Below, piece after piece: positions 49,497-59,160 of a DNA stretch of 64,000 nt. Under the pieces are notes generated by a model that was not told the origin of the DNA, did no database searches, and saw only the letters and a program-made list of their open reading frames with translations. Location of the stretch: NCBI GenBank assembly GCA_963781955.1, contig CAWAHU010000002.1:496001-560000 (forward strand), written 5' to 3'. Numbering within the stretch: the stretch's first letter is position 1; every line of letters begins with the position of its first letter. The translations under genes and the position numbers were made by a program. The DNA is from Bog-473 sp963781955. GTDB taxonomy: Bacteria; Actinomycetota; Acidimicrobiia; Acidimicrobiales; RAAP-2.

Positions 49497-50729
49497 CAGG
49501 GGGTCGGCTCCTCCTCGTCCCCGGATGCCGGCCCGGCGGCCCGCCACGCCGCCTCGGCCCGGCTCGACACCTCGTGGAGCGACGCGCCGGTCTTCGCCGC
49601 CACCAGGGCCACGTCGTCGAACTCCGGCTTGGCCCGGCCGTCGGTCACCTTCATCTGGATGGTCATGCCGTCGACGACCACCCGGCCCAGCCGCCGGGCG
49701 GCCGGCCAGCGCCCCACGGCCGTCGCCCGCACGCCCATGGTGCCCGTGGCCCGCTCCACGACCGCCCGCAGCTCGGCCAGGCGCGTGGCATCGGTGAGGA
49801 CGTGCAGCACGTGGCCCGGCCGTCCCTTCTTCATGGTGACCGGCGTGACCCAGGCGTCGAGCGCGCCCGCCTCGAGGGTGGCCGTCACGGCGTAGCCGAG
49901 CTGCTCCCCGGTGACGTCGTCGAGATTGGTCTCGAGGACGAGCGCCGGCTGCCCGCCGCCGACGTCCGGTCGGGCGGCGCGGAGGCCGACGACGACCTGC
50001 GTGCAGTTGGGGAGGTCGTCGAGCTCCCCGGTGCCGGCGCCGTAGCCCGAGGACGCCACGCTCATGTCGGGCATGGGCCCGAAGGACGAGCACAACGCCG
50101 CCAGGAGCGCCGCCCCCGTCGGTGTGGTGAGCTCGATCGCCACGTCGCGCCCGTAGGTCGGGATCCCCTCGAGCAGGCGGAGGGTGGCCGGGGCCGGGTT
50201 GGGCAGTGCACCGTGCGCGCTGCGCACGGTGCCGGTCCCGGTGGCCACAGCCGACGCGCACAGCTCGTCGACACCGAGGACCTCGAGCGCGGCCGCGGTC
50301 CCCACCACGTCGACCACGGCGTCGTGCCCGCCCACCTCGTGGAAGTGGACCTCGTCCACCGCCTGACGGTGCAGCGCGGCCTCGACGGCAGCAAGCGAGG
50401 CGAAGACGGCGAGGGAGCGCCCGGTCACCCGCTCGGGCAGCGCAGCGTCGCGGATCAGTGTCGCGATGTCCCCGTGCGTGCGAGGGTGCGCGTCGTCGCG
50501 CGCGCACCACGGCCCGGGTGCAGGCCAGGCCGCCCCGGACGCTCTCTTCGAACCGGAGCTCCCAACCCGGCAGGCCCAGACGGCCCAACAGTGCGCCGAC
50601 CTCCCCGGCGTCCGCGCCGGCGTCGACGAGCGCGCCGAGCGCCATGTCGCCGGCGATGCCGGCGAAGCAGTGGAACCATGCCACCGTGGCGGCGCTCCCG
50701 CCCGGATCCGGCGCCGCTCGGTCGGTCAC
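49496..50729 (-). CDS. larC: LarC, nickel-insertion protein, frame broken after residue 77
   Basis: Cyclometallase that inserts nickel into the pincer cofactor of LarA-type enzymes. The N-terminal 'WFHCFAGIAGDMALGALVDAG' (in part) is read from GTG 50729. After 'TRAVVRA' the homology (DDAHPRTHGDIATLIRDAALPERV..., then 'VDEVHFHEVGGHDAVVDVVG') continues one base later. The break is in a CG run at 50497-50505. Rejoined length is 410 residues, normal for LarC. Lactobacillus larC is known to use a programmed frameshift, so recoding is possible, but the site differs and there is no clear slippery heptamer. Confidence 0.85.
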
Positions 50730-51487
50730 GGCAGGATCCGGGCCACGGCGCACGCGGCGCCGTAGCCGTTGTCGATCCCCACGACGGTGATGCCAGACGA
50801 GCAGGCGGAGAGCATGGCCAACAGGGCGGTGACGCCCTCGAGCGCGGCGCCGTAGCCGGTGCTGGTGGGCACGGCCACCACCGGCGCCGAGGTGAGGCCC
50901 CCGACGACGCTGGCCAGGGCCCCCTCCATCCCGGCGACCACCACCACGGCGTCGGCCGCCGCCAACGGGTCGAGCTCGGCCAGGATGCGATGGAGCCCGG
51001 CCACGCCGCAGTCGGCCAGCAGCGAGGGGTCGAAGCCGAGCGCGCCCAGCACCGCCGTGCACTCGTGCGCGACCGGGAGGTCCGCCGTGCCGGCGGTGAC
51101 GACGACGACGCTCCCGCGCCGCTCGGGGGCGGGCCGGAAGGCCACGGTGGCCAAGGGCCCTCCGTCGGCGACGGTCGCCGGGGCGTGTCCCAGGGCGCCG
51201 GCAGCGGCGAGGACGGCCTTCACCTGCGTCTCGGTCGCCCGAGTGAGCAGCACCGGGCCGTCGGTGCCGGCGAGGAGCTCGCTGACCACGGCTGCGCACT
51301 GTTCGGGCGTCTTCCCCGGGCCGTAGACGGCCTCGGGCATGCCCAGGCGCAGGTCACGGTGGTGGTCGACCCGCGCGAAGCCCAAGTTCGAGAAGGGGAG
51401 GCGCCGGAGCCTGCGCACCGCGTCGTCGGGGCTACAGCGGCCCGCGGCGACGTCGTCGACCAGCTCTCGGAGTGAGGAAGCATCCAT
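50726..51487 (-). CDS. larB: LarB, NaAD carboxylase/hydrolase
   Basis: 253 residues. Carboxylates nicotinate adenine dinucleotide to start nickel-pincer cofactor synthesis. The PurE-like core is seen as 'VVTAGTADLPVAHE' and 'VVVAGMEGALASVVGGL', with 'PSTGYGAALEGVTALLAML' (in part) and the N-terminal 'RLPFSNLGFARVDHHRDLR' (in part). ATG 51487 preferred over an upstream TTG. GTGA overlap with larC. Divergent from pheA. Confidence 0.94.
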   Translation of the reverse strand: MDASSLRELVDDVAAGRCSPDDAVRRLRRLPFSNLGFARVDHHRDLRLGMPEAVYGPGKTPEQCAAVVSELLAGTDGPVLLTRATETQVKAVLAAAGALGHAPATVADGGPLATVAFRPAPERRGSVVVVTAGTADLPVAHECTAVLGALGFDPSLLADCGVAGLHRILAELDPLAAADAVVVVAGMEGALASVVGGLTSAPVVAVPTSTGYGAALEGVTALLAMLSACSSGITVVGIDNGYGAACAVARILP

Positions 51488-51496
51488 GACCTGCTC

Positions 51497-51502
51497 TATC
51501 CT
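51497..51502 (+). promoter_or_regulatory. -10 hexamer for leaderless pheA mRNA
   Basis: TATCCT ends 8 bases before the GTG at 51511. No Shine-Dalgarno. Confidence 0.5.
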
Positions 51503-51510
51503 GCCCAACC

Positions 51511-52443
51511 GTGAACCCTCCTGCGACCAGCGTGGCCTACTTCGGGCCGGCGGGCACCTTCACCGAGGAAGCGATGCTCAGCCAACCGGACCTCGCTGCC
51601 GCCGACAACACGGCTCTCGGGTCAATCACCGCCGTGCTCGAGGCGGTGGCCCGCGGAGAGGCCGAGTTCGGCTTCGTGCCCATGGAGAACGCGATCGAGG
51701 GGACGGTCAGCGCCACCATCGACGGGCTCATCCACGACGTGGACCTCCACATCCAGCGGGAGGTCGTCATGGACATCCACCTCCACCTCATGGCCCGGCC
51801 GGGGACGGGCATGGCCGCCGTCCGGTCGGTGGCGTCCTACCCCCATGCGCTGGCGCAGTGCCAGAAGTACCTCGCCCGCGAGCTGCCGCGGGCCGAGCAG
51901 CGGGCCGCCAACTCCACGGCTGATGCCGCCCGCGCCGTGGGTGAGTCGGGCCAACCCGGCGACGCCGCCATCGCGCCCCGGCTGGCTGCGGAGCGCTACG
52001 GGCTGGCGGTGCTGGCCGAGGACATCGAGGACCACCTGGACAATCAGACCCGCTTCGTGCTGGTGGCCCGATCGCGTGTGCCGAGGCCGACCGGCCACGA
52101 CAAGACCAGCATCGTGTGCTTCCAGCGCGCCGACCACCCGGGCAGCCTCCACGGGATCCTGGGCCAGTTCGCGGCGCGCAACATCAACCTGACCAAGCTC
52201 GAGTCGCGGCCGACCAAACAGGGGCTCGGCGACTACTGCTTCGTCATCGACCTGTCGGGGCACGTCGGCGACGAGGTCGTGGCCGACTGCCTGCGCGACC
52301 TGCACGCCAGCCTGGCCGGGGTGAAGTTCCTCGGGTCGTACCCGGCGGCCGGCGAGCACGGCCCCGAGCAGCGTCGTCAGGCCGACGCGGCCTGGCAGGC
52401 GGCCGACGACTGGCTGCAGGCGCTGCGGAACGCGATCGAGTAG
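51511..52443 (+). CDS. pheA: Prephenate dehydratase PheA
   Basis: 310 residues. Makes phenylpyruvate from prephenate. The PDT domain has 'YFGPAGTFTEEA', 'VPMENAIEGTV' and the catalytic-loop region 'LDNQTRFVLV' (the TRF motif). The C-terminal ACT domain 'HPGSLHGILGQFAARNINLTKLESRP' (in part) binds phenylalanine for feedback inhibition. No chorismate mutase domain. GTG start. Confidence 0.96.
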   Translation: MNPPATSVAYFGPAGTFTEEAMLSQPDLAAADNTALGSITAVLEAVARGEAEFGFVPMENAIEGTVSATIDGLIHDVDLHIQREVVMDIHLHLMARPGTGMAAVRSVASYPHALAQCQKYLARELPRAEQRAANSTADAARAVGESGQPGDAAIAPRLAAERYGLAVLAEDIEDHLDNQTRFVLVARSRVPRPTGHDKTSIVCFQRADHPGSLHGILGQFAARNINLTKLESRPTKQGLGDYCFVIDLSGHVGDEVVADCLRDLHASLAGVKFLGSYPAAGEHGPEQRRQADAAWQAADDWLQALRNAIE

Positions 52444-52492
52444 GCGCTGATACTGTGCGCGGTGGCGCGTCGAGGCGCGCCGGGGAGGGACC

Positions 52493-53641
52493 GTGGCGCT
52501 ACAGACCATCGACGTCGACCAGCACCTCTTCGAGTCGAGGACGACCTGGTCCGACTACATCGACCCGGTGCAACGCTCCGACGCGCTGGCCATCACCGAC
52601 GACGAGGCGGGCTGGCCGTGGCTGGCCTGGCGTGGACAGCGGCTGACCCCGCTCGAGGTGCCCATCCCCGAGGAGTCCGCGCGCATCGGCGAGGACCGGC
52701 TGCGCCGGCTGCGTGGGGAGAGAGCGCCGGCGTCCTTCGAGGAGCTGGTCCCCGACTCCTACCGGCTGGCCGGCGCCCGCCTGGCCACGCTCGATGCGTA
52801 CGGGCTCGATGCCGCGGTCCTGTTCCCCAACTACGGCCTGCTCTGGGAACAGCGCCTGGCCTCGGACCGGGTGGCTCAACGCGCCAACGCGCGGGCATAC
52901 AACCGGTACGTGGCCGACGCCTGCAGCGAAGGCGCCGACCGGCTGTTCGGGGTGGCGCACGTGCTGTTGCACGATCCGGACTGGGCGGTGGAGGAGATCC
53001 GCCAGGCGCGGGAGCGGGGAACGCGGCTGGCCATGGTGGCACCGGCGCCGGTGGACGGGAAGCCCCTCTCGCACGAGGACTTCGACCCCGTGTGGGCGGC
53101 CTTCAGCGACCTGGGCGTGGCTCCGGTGTTCCACGTCTCGGAGTTCGAGAGCCCATTGCACCCGGCCTGGCGCACCGGGGAGCGGGCGGACGGAGAGCAA
53201 CTCTTCGACTCCATCTTCTTGTACCTGGCCCCGGCCGTCGCCCTGGCCAACCTGATCCTCAACGGGGTGCTGGAGCGCCACCCGGGCCTGCGGATCGGCG
53301 TGGTCGAGCTCACGGCGAGTTGGGTGCCCCACTTCCTCTTGCACATCGACGGCGCGTCGGACTTCTACGCTCTGCGTCATGGCGAGCCGTTCCGTGTCCT
53401 CGGCGACCGCCCCTCGGCGTACTTCCTCCGACAGGTGCGCGTCGCCGCTCTGCCCTACGAGATGCCGAACCGGCTCGTTCCCAAAGTCGGAGAGGAGACC
53501 TACATGATCGGAAGCGACTGGCCCCATGCCGAAGGCGTGGCCGACCCCATGGCGGCCGCCGAGCGGGCCGTGGCCGGGCTGGACGACCGGGCACGGTCCA
53601 ACCTCCTGGGGGCCAACGCGGCGTGGCTCCTCGGGCTGTGA
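52493..53641 (+). CDS. Amidohydrolase-2 family enzyme
   Basis: 382 residues, TIM barrel. N-terminal metal motif 'IDVDQHLFE' (D-x-H type), central 'VFHVSEFESP' His, and C-terminal 'MIGSDWPHAEG' Asp. Family members decarboxylate or hydrolyse aromatic and other cyclic acids. SD GGGAGGGACC supports GTG 52493. Overlaps the following VOC gene (GTGA); the pair suggests a small aromatic-degradation unit, which is inference. Confidence 0.9.
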   Translation: MALQTIDVDQHLFESRTTWSDYIDPVQRSDALAITDDEAGWPWLAWRGQRLTPLEVPIPEESARIGEDRLRRLRGERAPASFEELVPDSYRLAGARLATLDAYGLDAAVLFPNYGLLWEQRLASDRVAQRANARAYNRYVADACSEGADRLFGVAHVLLHDPDWAVEEIRQARERGTRLAMVAPAPVDGKPLSHEDFDPVWAAFSDLGVAPVFHVSEFESPLHPAWRTGERADGEQLFDSIFLYLAPAVALANLILNGVLERHPGLRIGVVELTASWVPHFLLHIDGASDFYALRHGEPFRVLGDRPSAYFLRQVRVAALPYEMPNRLVPKVGEETYMIGSDWPHAEGVADPMAAAERAVAGLDDRARSNLLGANAAWLLGL

Positions 53642-54153
53642 GCGACGCCGTGAGCACCGGGCCCATCGACCTCGCCGCGGCGGCGGCGGAGCGAGCCAGG
53701 TTGCGCGCCGAGTACCTGCGGGAACCGGCGCAGCGGCCGGCGTCGAAGGCGCAGGGGGTGCACCACCTGGCGCTGCTCTGCTCGGACGTGGAGCGAACGA
53801 TCCGCTTCTACCAGGAGCTCCTCGGGTTCCCACTGGTCGAGCTCTTCGAGAACCGGGACTACAAGGGATCCACCCACCTCTTCTTCGACCTGGGCCACGG
53901 CAACACCCTGGCGTTCTTCGACTTCCCGGACCTCGGCCTCGGTCCGTACGCCGAGGTTCTGGGCGGCTTCCACCACCTGGCCATCTCGGTCAGCCAGGAG
54001 CAGTGGCGGGCGGCGAAGGCTCGCCTCGACGAGGAGGGCATCCCGACGCAGATCGAGAGCGAGATCTCGCTCTACTTCTCCGATCCCGACGGTGTGCGGC
54101 TCGAGCTCATCGCCGAGGACCTCGGATCGCTCTACGGCACCCCGCTGCACTGA
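53638..54153 (+). CDS. VOC-superfamily protein
   Basis: 171 residues. One full vicinal-oxygen-chelate unit: the metal His in 'GVHHLALLCSDVERTIRFYQELLGF' (in part), second His in 'GGFHHLAISVS', and Glu in 'DGVRLELIAEDL'. About 30 N-terminal residues are not part of the fold. Dioxygenase- or glyoxalase-like. Coupled to the amidohydrolase by a GTGA overlap. Confidence 0.9.
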   Translation: MSDAVSTGPIDLAAAAAERARLRAEYLREPAQRPASKAQGVHHLALLCSDVERTIRFYQELLGFPLVELFENRDYKGSTHLFFDLGHGNTLAFFDFPDLGLGPYAEVLGGFHHLAISVSQEQWRAAKARLDEEGIPTQIESEISLYFSDPDGVRLELIAEDLGSLYGTPLH

Positions 54154-54198
54154 GGCCGGCGTGACCGACGTGGGCGGGACGGGCGGGCGGCAACGCTG

Positions 54199-54579
54199 AT
54201 GCCCGTCACCGGGATGGCCAACCTGGCGATCAAGGTCGCCGACCTCGAGTCGGCCTGCGCCTGGTACGAGGCGGCAGGAGCGACGGTGACGGAGCCGGTC
54301 GAGTGGGAGAACGGCCGGCGGGCCGACGTGCAGCTCGGCACCCTGGCCCTGACGCTGTTCACCCGCGCCATCTACGAGGACGCCTGCGCACTGCCGGCCG
54401 AGGGGTTCTTGCACCCGGCGCTCTTCGTGGACGACCTCGACGCCGAACTGGCGCGCCACGAGGTGCTGTGGGGACCCGCGGTGGTGAGCGGGTCCTTCGG
54501 GACGCGTCGCATTGCTTTCGTCGAGGCACCCGGCGGGATGCGGCTCGAGTTCATGGAGCAGCTGGCAGACCCCGTGTGA
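54199..54579 (+). CDS. VOC-superfamily protein
   Basis: 126 residues. Compact VOC fold: 'MANLAIKVADLESACAWYEAAGA' (in part), 'LHPALFVDDLDAELARHE' and the final Glu in 'GGMRLEFMEQL'. The first metal His of typical members is replaced in 'MANLAIKV', so metal binding is doubtful. Third member of the 52.5-54.6 kb group; substrate unknown. Confidence 0.85.
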   Translation: MPVTGMANLAIKVADLESACAWYEAAGATVTEPVEWENGRRADVQLGTLALTLFTRAIYEDACALPAEGFLHPALFVDDLDAELARHEVLWGPAVVSGSFGTRRIAFVEAPGGMRLEFMEQLADPV

Positions 54580-54615
54580 GACTTCCCGGTGACCCGAGTC
54601 ACAGGAGGAGCTGGG

Positions 54616-55128
54616 ATGACCACGACAGAAGCGCCGGCGGCGACGCCGACGGTCACGCCGAAGCACGGCTACACCAAGGATGGCACGCCTGTCTTCGCCC
54701 ACACGCATCACTTCGTGAAGGCCGACACCATCATGCAGCGCTTCAACGCCACCGTCGGGCTGAAGATCACGGTGCTGGTCGGCACCATGTGGTGTGCCTA
54801 TCTCTTCGCCTGCATCGCCTTCGTGTCGCTTCCGAGCACGATCAAACAGCACAGCGCCACCGTGCTCGTGCTGTGGCTCTCGTCGGAGTTCATCCAGCTC
54901 GTACTGCTGCCCATCATCATCGTGGGCCAGAACGTCCAGGCCCGGGCGGCTGACGCGCGGGCGGCCAAGACGTTCGAGGACGTCGAGGACGCGCGCAAGA
55001 AGATCGAGCATGCCATCGACCTGCTCGACATCCACACCGATGGCGGGTTGCACGACGCCGTGGCCGTCATCCTCAAGGCCATCGAGGCGACCAACCCGAA
55101 CGCGGCACCCGCGGGCGCGGGCGGATGA
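54616..55128 (+). CDS. Small two-TM membrane protein
   Basis: 170 residues. N-terminal Thr/Ala-rich tail, then two TM segments ('ITVLVGTMWCAYLFACIAFVSL' in part, and 'TVLVLWLSSEFIQLVLLPIIIV' in part). A cytoplasmic helical C-terminus follows ('FEDVEDARKKIEHAIDLLDIH'). The pattern recalls DUF1003-like proteins but I cannot assign it firmly. GGAGGAG ribosome-binding site. No function proposed. Confidence 0.82.
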   Translation: MTTTEAPAATPTVTPKHGYTKDGTPVFAHTHHFVKADTIMQRFNATVGLKITVLVGTMWCAYLFACIAFVSLPSTIKQHSATVLVLWLSSEFIQLVLLPIIIVGQNVQARAADARAAKTFEDVEDARKKIEHAIDLLDIHTDGGLHDAVAVILKAIEATNPNAAPAGAGG

Positions 55129-55143
55129 GTCACCCGGTGCACC

Positions 55144-55572
55144 TCACGCGATGACCCAGACGCCGGTCTCGATGCGTGACACACGGGCGTCCCGGTAGCG
55201 CCGCCGCAGCCGCTCCTCCGAACTCAGGTACACGTGCACCCAGACCTGCTCCCCGCGGACGGTCGACGCCTCCACCTGCTCGCGCAGGTAGGGGGAGCCG
55301 GCGGGGTCGGACGGGTCGAACCCCTCCCACTCGTCGGCCCCGGCAAAGGCCCGGGCCACATGCTGGGCCGTCGAACCGTCACCGGCCAGCGTGAGGATCT
55401 GCCCGTGCACCTGTTCGCGGTCGTGCCCCCGGCATGCGAAGGGCCACCCGAGGCCGCTGTCGAAGAGCGCGAAGCCCTCGATCCTCCCCGGGACCGAGTC
55501 CACCACGTCGAGGCGACGCGACGCCTCGTGCCCCACCTGCAACGTCCCGTAGGCGAACAACCGAATGGTCAT
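55144..55572 (-). CDS. Gamma-glutamylcyclotransferase (AIG2-like) protein
   Basis: 142 residues. N-terminal 'LFAYGTLQVG' is the substrate-binding YGxL motif, and the acidic 'DEWEGFDPSD' region holds the likely catalytic Glu, followed by the 'YLREQVEA' strand. GGCT-like enzymes release 5-oxoproline from gamma-glutamyl amines or peptides. ATG 55572 or the in-frame ATG at 55581 may be the start. Divergent from the exonuclease gene. Confidence 0.88.
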   Translation of the reverse strand: MTIRLFAYGTLQVGHEASRRLDVVDSVPGRIEGFALFDSGLGWPFACRGHDREQVHGQILTLAGDGSTAQHVARAFAGADEWEGFDPSDPAGSPYLREQVEASTVRGEQVWVHVYLSSEERLRRRYRDARVSRIETGVWVIA

Positions 55573-55632
55573 CGCGTGCATGATCGCATGGTCCTGGGGG
55601 GGGCCAGACACCACGTGTGGGAGGCTCGCGGC

Positions 55633-56508
<876 letters not shown>

Positions 56509-56571
56509 GCGAGGTCGGGGGCCGTTGAACGCGCGCGGCGCCCGGACCGGCTCCTGGGGAAGAATGGTCCC

Positions 56572-57834
56572 GTGACCGCCGAATGGCGCGTGGTGCCGTT
56601 GGACCATCGCGACCCGATGACACCGTTCGAGGACATCGTCCGGCTCATCGACCTGGCCGAAACGGCGATGACCGCCGCCTACGGCCGCAGCGACGTGGTC
56701 GAGGCGCTGAACGAGCACCAGCCCGCGGCCGTGGCGCTGTCGTCCGGGACCCTGGTCGGTGCGGCGGTGGCCCGCATGGCCGGGCGCGACGCGCACCTGC
56801 TCGCGCTGGCGCTCCACCCGGCGTGGCGCAACCGGGGCATCGGCTCCGCGCTGCTGCGCGCACTCGACCAAGAGGTCATCCACCAGGGGGCACACCGCCT
56901 GCTGGCCCTCGTCGAACCGGGACAGGTCGGGGAGGTGGCCTTCGCGCACCAGGCCTTCGAGCGCGTCGACGGGCTGCACCTCTACGTACGCGCCGCGTCG
57001 ATGGTCCCCGAGGAGCTCGAGATCGTCGAGCGCTATGGAGGCTCGTTCCCCTCCTCGGGGTCATGGGACGACATGAAGGGGTTCTCGACCACCAAGGAGC
57101 TGCTCGAGCGGCGCATCGTCGAGCCCCTGGCACACCCCGATCTGGCCGAGCGCGTGGGGCTGCGGCCGCCGGCCGCCGTCATGCTCTTCGGTCCTCCCGG
57201 GACCGGGAAGACCTCCTTCGCCCGAGCCATGGCGTCTCGGCTCTCGTGGGCCTTCGTCGAGCTCCACCCGTCACTGCTGGGCCACGGGACGGAGGGTGCC
57301 GCCGCGCTGCGTGCCGCGCTGCTCGACCTGGGCCACGTGGACCGGCTGCTGTGCTTCATCGACGAAGCAGACGAGATCGCGGCGGCACGCGAGTCACGTC
57401 CGGAGAGCCAACCGCTCGTCAACGAGCTCCTCAAGGCCATCCCCGTCTTCAAGGCGCGGCCGGACCGGCTGATGGTCATGGCCACGAACTCCATCGCGGC
57501 GATCGACCCGGCGATGCTGCGACCTGGCCGCTTCGACCTCATCATCCCGGTGGGTGCGCCGGACCGAGAGGGCCGGTCCGAGCTGGCGGGCGAGTTCCTG
57601 CCGTCCTGCGACCCGGGGCAGATCGCCGAGCGGACCGAGGGCTTCACGCCTGCGGACTTCGCGCTGGCGGCACAACGGGCGGCCCAGCGGGCCTTCGAGC
57701 GGGCGCTGGGCGGGGGCGACGCCGCGGTGACCGCCGAGGACTGCGTTCAGGCCGTGACCCGCACCAAGCCCAGTGTGAACGCGGCCGCGGCGGGCACCTT
57801 CGACTCGGAGGCCGCCGCCTTCGCCCGCCTCTGA
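56572..57834 (+). CDS. GNAT acetyltransferase fused to an AAA+ ATPase
   Basis: 420 residues. Residues 1-145 form a GNAT domain with the acetyl-CoA motif 'RNRGIGSALL' (86-95). Residues 170-400 form an AAA+ module: Walker A GPPGTGKT (207-214), Walker B 'CFIDEADEI', sensor-1 Asn in 'VMATNSIAA', and 'LRPGRFD' with arginine fingers. The 'second region of homology' resembles classic AAA proteins (proteasomal ATPase/FtsH-like) rather than ClpX-type. I know of no characterised protein with this pairing. It may couple acetylation to protein remodelling; substrate unknown. Confidence 0.88.
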   Translation: MTAEWRVVPLDHRDPMTPFEDIVRLIDLAETAMTAAYGRSDVVEALNEHQPAAVALSSGTLVGAAVARMAGRDAHLLALALHPAWRNRGIGSALLRALDQEVIHQGAHRLLALVEPGQVGEVAFAHQAFERVDGLHLYVRAASMVPEELEIVERYGGSFPSSGSWDDMKGFSTTKELLERRIVEPLAHPDLAERVGLRPPAAVMLFGPPGTGKTSFARAMASRLSWAFVELHPSLLGHGTEGAAALRAALLDLGHVDRLLCFIDEADEIAAARESRPESQPLVNELLKAIPVFKARPDRLMVMATNSIAAIDPAMLRPGRFDLIIPVGAPDREGRSELAGEFLPSCDPGQIAERTEGFTPADFALAAQRAAQRAFERALGGGDAAVTAEDCVQAVTRTKPSVNAAAAGTFDSEAAAFARL

Positions 57835-59160
57835 TCAGCCGGCTCCGCCGACTGCGGGCACGGCCCCCGAGAGGTCGATTCGGCGGATGTAGAGGCCGCG
57901 GGTGTTGGGGAACCTGACGGCGCCGGGGACCCAGCCGTGGAAGGCGATGTGGAACGAGCCCGAGGTGTCGGCGAACACCGACTCACCGCCGGGGCCCGAC
58001 ACGCCGGGGTCCGAGGCGAGGACCGGGTTCGAGGAGCTGTCGGTGCACGGGCCGAGCGGTCCGCTGCACGTCGCCGCGCCGACGGCGTAGTCGCCGGTGT
58101 TCCAGTCGTTGCCCGAGAAGAACAGGTCGTAACGGCCGCCCGCCTCGACGAGGTCGGGCGCCTCGACCGTCCCCCCCTCCCACGCCGCGTCGGGTGTGAG
58201 GACCACCGTGGGGCTGGTACCGGGGGCGAAGGAGGTTCCCGATGGGGACAGCTGTTGGGACCAGATCTTCGACGAGCCGGTGCCGCCCGACTTCCACAGG
58301 AGGTAGGGGGTGCCGTGCGAGTCCACGAAGGCAGCGGGGTCGATGGAGCCACCGAGCGAGTTCTGGCATTCCAGTGGCGCGCTGGAGCCGTCGACGAAGG
58401 GACCCTGCGGCTGCGCCGCGGTCGCCACCGAGATGCACTCGTTGGTGCTGCCCGCCGGATCGACGGCGTAGTACATGTCGAAGGTCCCGCCGATCCGCGC
58501 CACCGAGGGTGCCCAGGTGAAGTGGGCGGAAGCCCACGACGGGAGGCCCGGCAGCGCGTTGTTGACGGCGGTCCAGTGGGTCAGGTCGTTCGACGCGACG
58601 ATCTGGATGTTCCCGGCCACGGAGTTGGTGGCGTAGGCGTAGTAGATGTCCCCGACGACCAGCATGCTCGGATCGGGGAAGTCGAAGGGGTAGACCAGAC
58701 CCGACGAGGATCCGCCGGTCAGCTGCGCGCACGGTCCGGACACTGCCGCGATGTCCTTGGCCGCCGACGCGCTGTCGGACGCCTTGATGGCGGACAGCGC
58801 GCGCTGGACACCACCGAGGCAGGCCTGCAGCGTCGAGATGTCCACGCCCTGCAGGTACTCGTGGACCTGTGTGCTGCCGAGCGAGGCGTTCGTGGTGGCC
58901 AGCTGGCCCAGGGTCACGGCGAGGTAGGCCGACAGCGTGTCCCTCTTCGCAGTCGTGGCCGCCTTCCGCCCGGTCGCCGCTGCGACCTCCTGGCGCAGGT
59001 GCGCCAGACGGGCACGGACGGCGGCGAGGGCCGACTCCTCGGTACGGGTGCGGGTGCGGGCCTCCACGTCCGTCCAGATCGCTGCTGTGACGACGACGAC
59101 GCAACACGCCACGAGGACGACCCGCCATCCGCGCCGACGGGACCGGCGGTGATCAGCCAC
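57835..59160 (-). CDS. Exported GH43-like glycosidase with N-terminal coiled coil
   Basis: 441 residues. TM anchor (about 12-30), coiled coil (40-100), then a 37-residue two-Cys unit (108-144) shared with the next gene. The C-terminal five-bladed propeller is like glycoside hydrolase family 43: Asp in 'FDFPDPSML' (163), Asp in 'GSIDPAAF' (274) and Glu in 'GTVEAPDLV' (333) match the catalytic triad pattern. Probably acts on arabinan- or xylan-like sugars at the cell surface; substrate inferred. Confidence 0.85.
   Translation of the reverse strand: MADHRRSRRRGWRVVLVACCVVVVTAAIWTDVEARTRTRTEESALAAVRARLAHLRQEVAAATGRKAATTAKRDTLSAYLAVTLGQLATTNASLGSTQVHEYLQGVDISTLQACLGGVQRALSAIKASDSASAAKDIAAVSGPCAQLTGGSSSGLVYPFDFPDPSMLVVGDIYYAYATNSVAGNIQIVASNDLTHWTAVNNALPGLPSWASAHFTWAPSVARIGGTFDMYYAVDPAGSTNECISVATAAQPQGPFVDGSSAPLECQNSLGGSIDPAAFVDSHGTPYLLWKSGGTGSSKIWSQQLSPSGTSFAPGTSPTVVLTPDAAWEGGTVEAPDLVEAGGRYDLFFSGNDWNTGDYAVGAATCSGPLGPCTDSSSNPVLASDPGVSGPGGESVFADTSGSFHIAFHGWVPGAVRFPNTRGLYIRRIDLSGAVPAVGGAG

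Noticed and set aside
48093..51299. A 1068-codon open frame on the minus strand
   Set aside because: Only 48093-49496 (decarboxylase) and the N-terminal part of LarC from 50729 look like protein; the rest is low-complexity Arg/Gly shadow of larC and larB.
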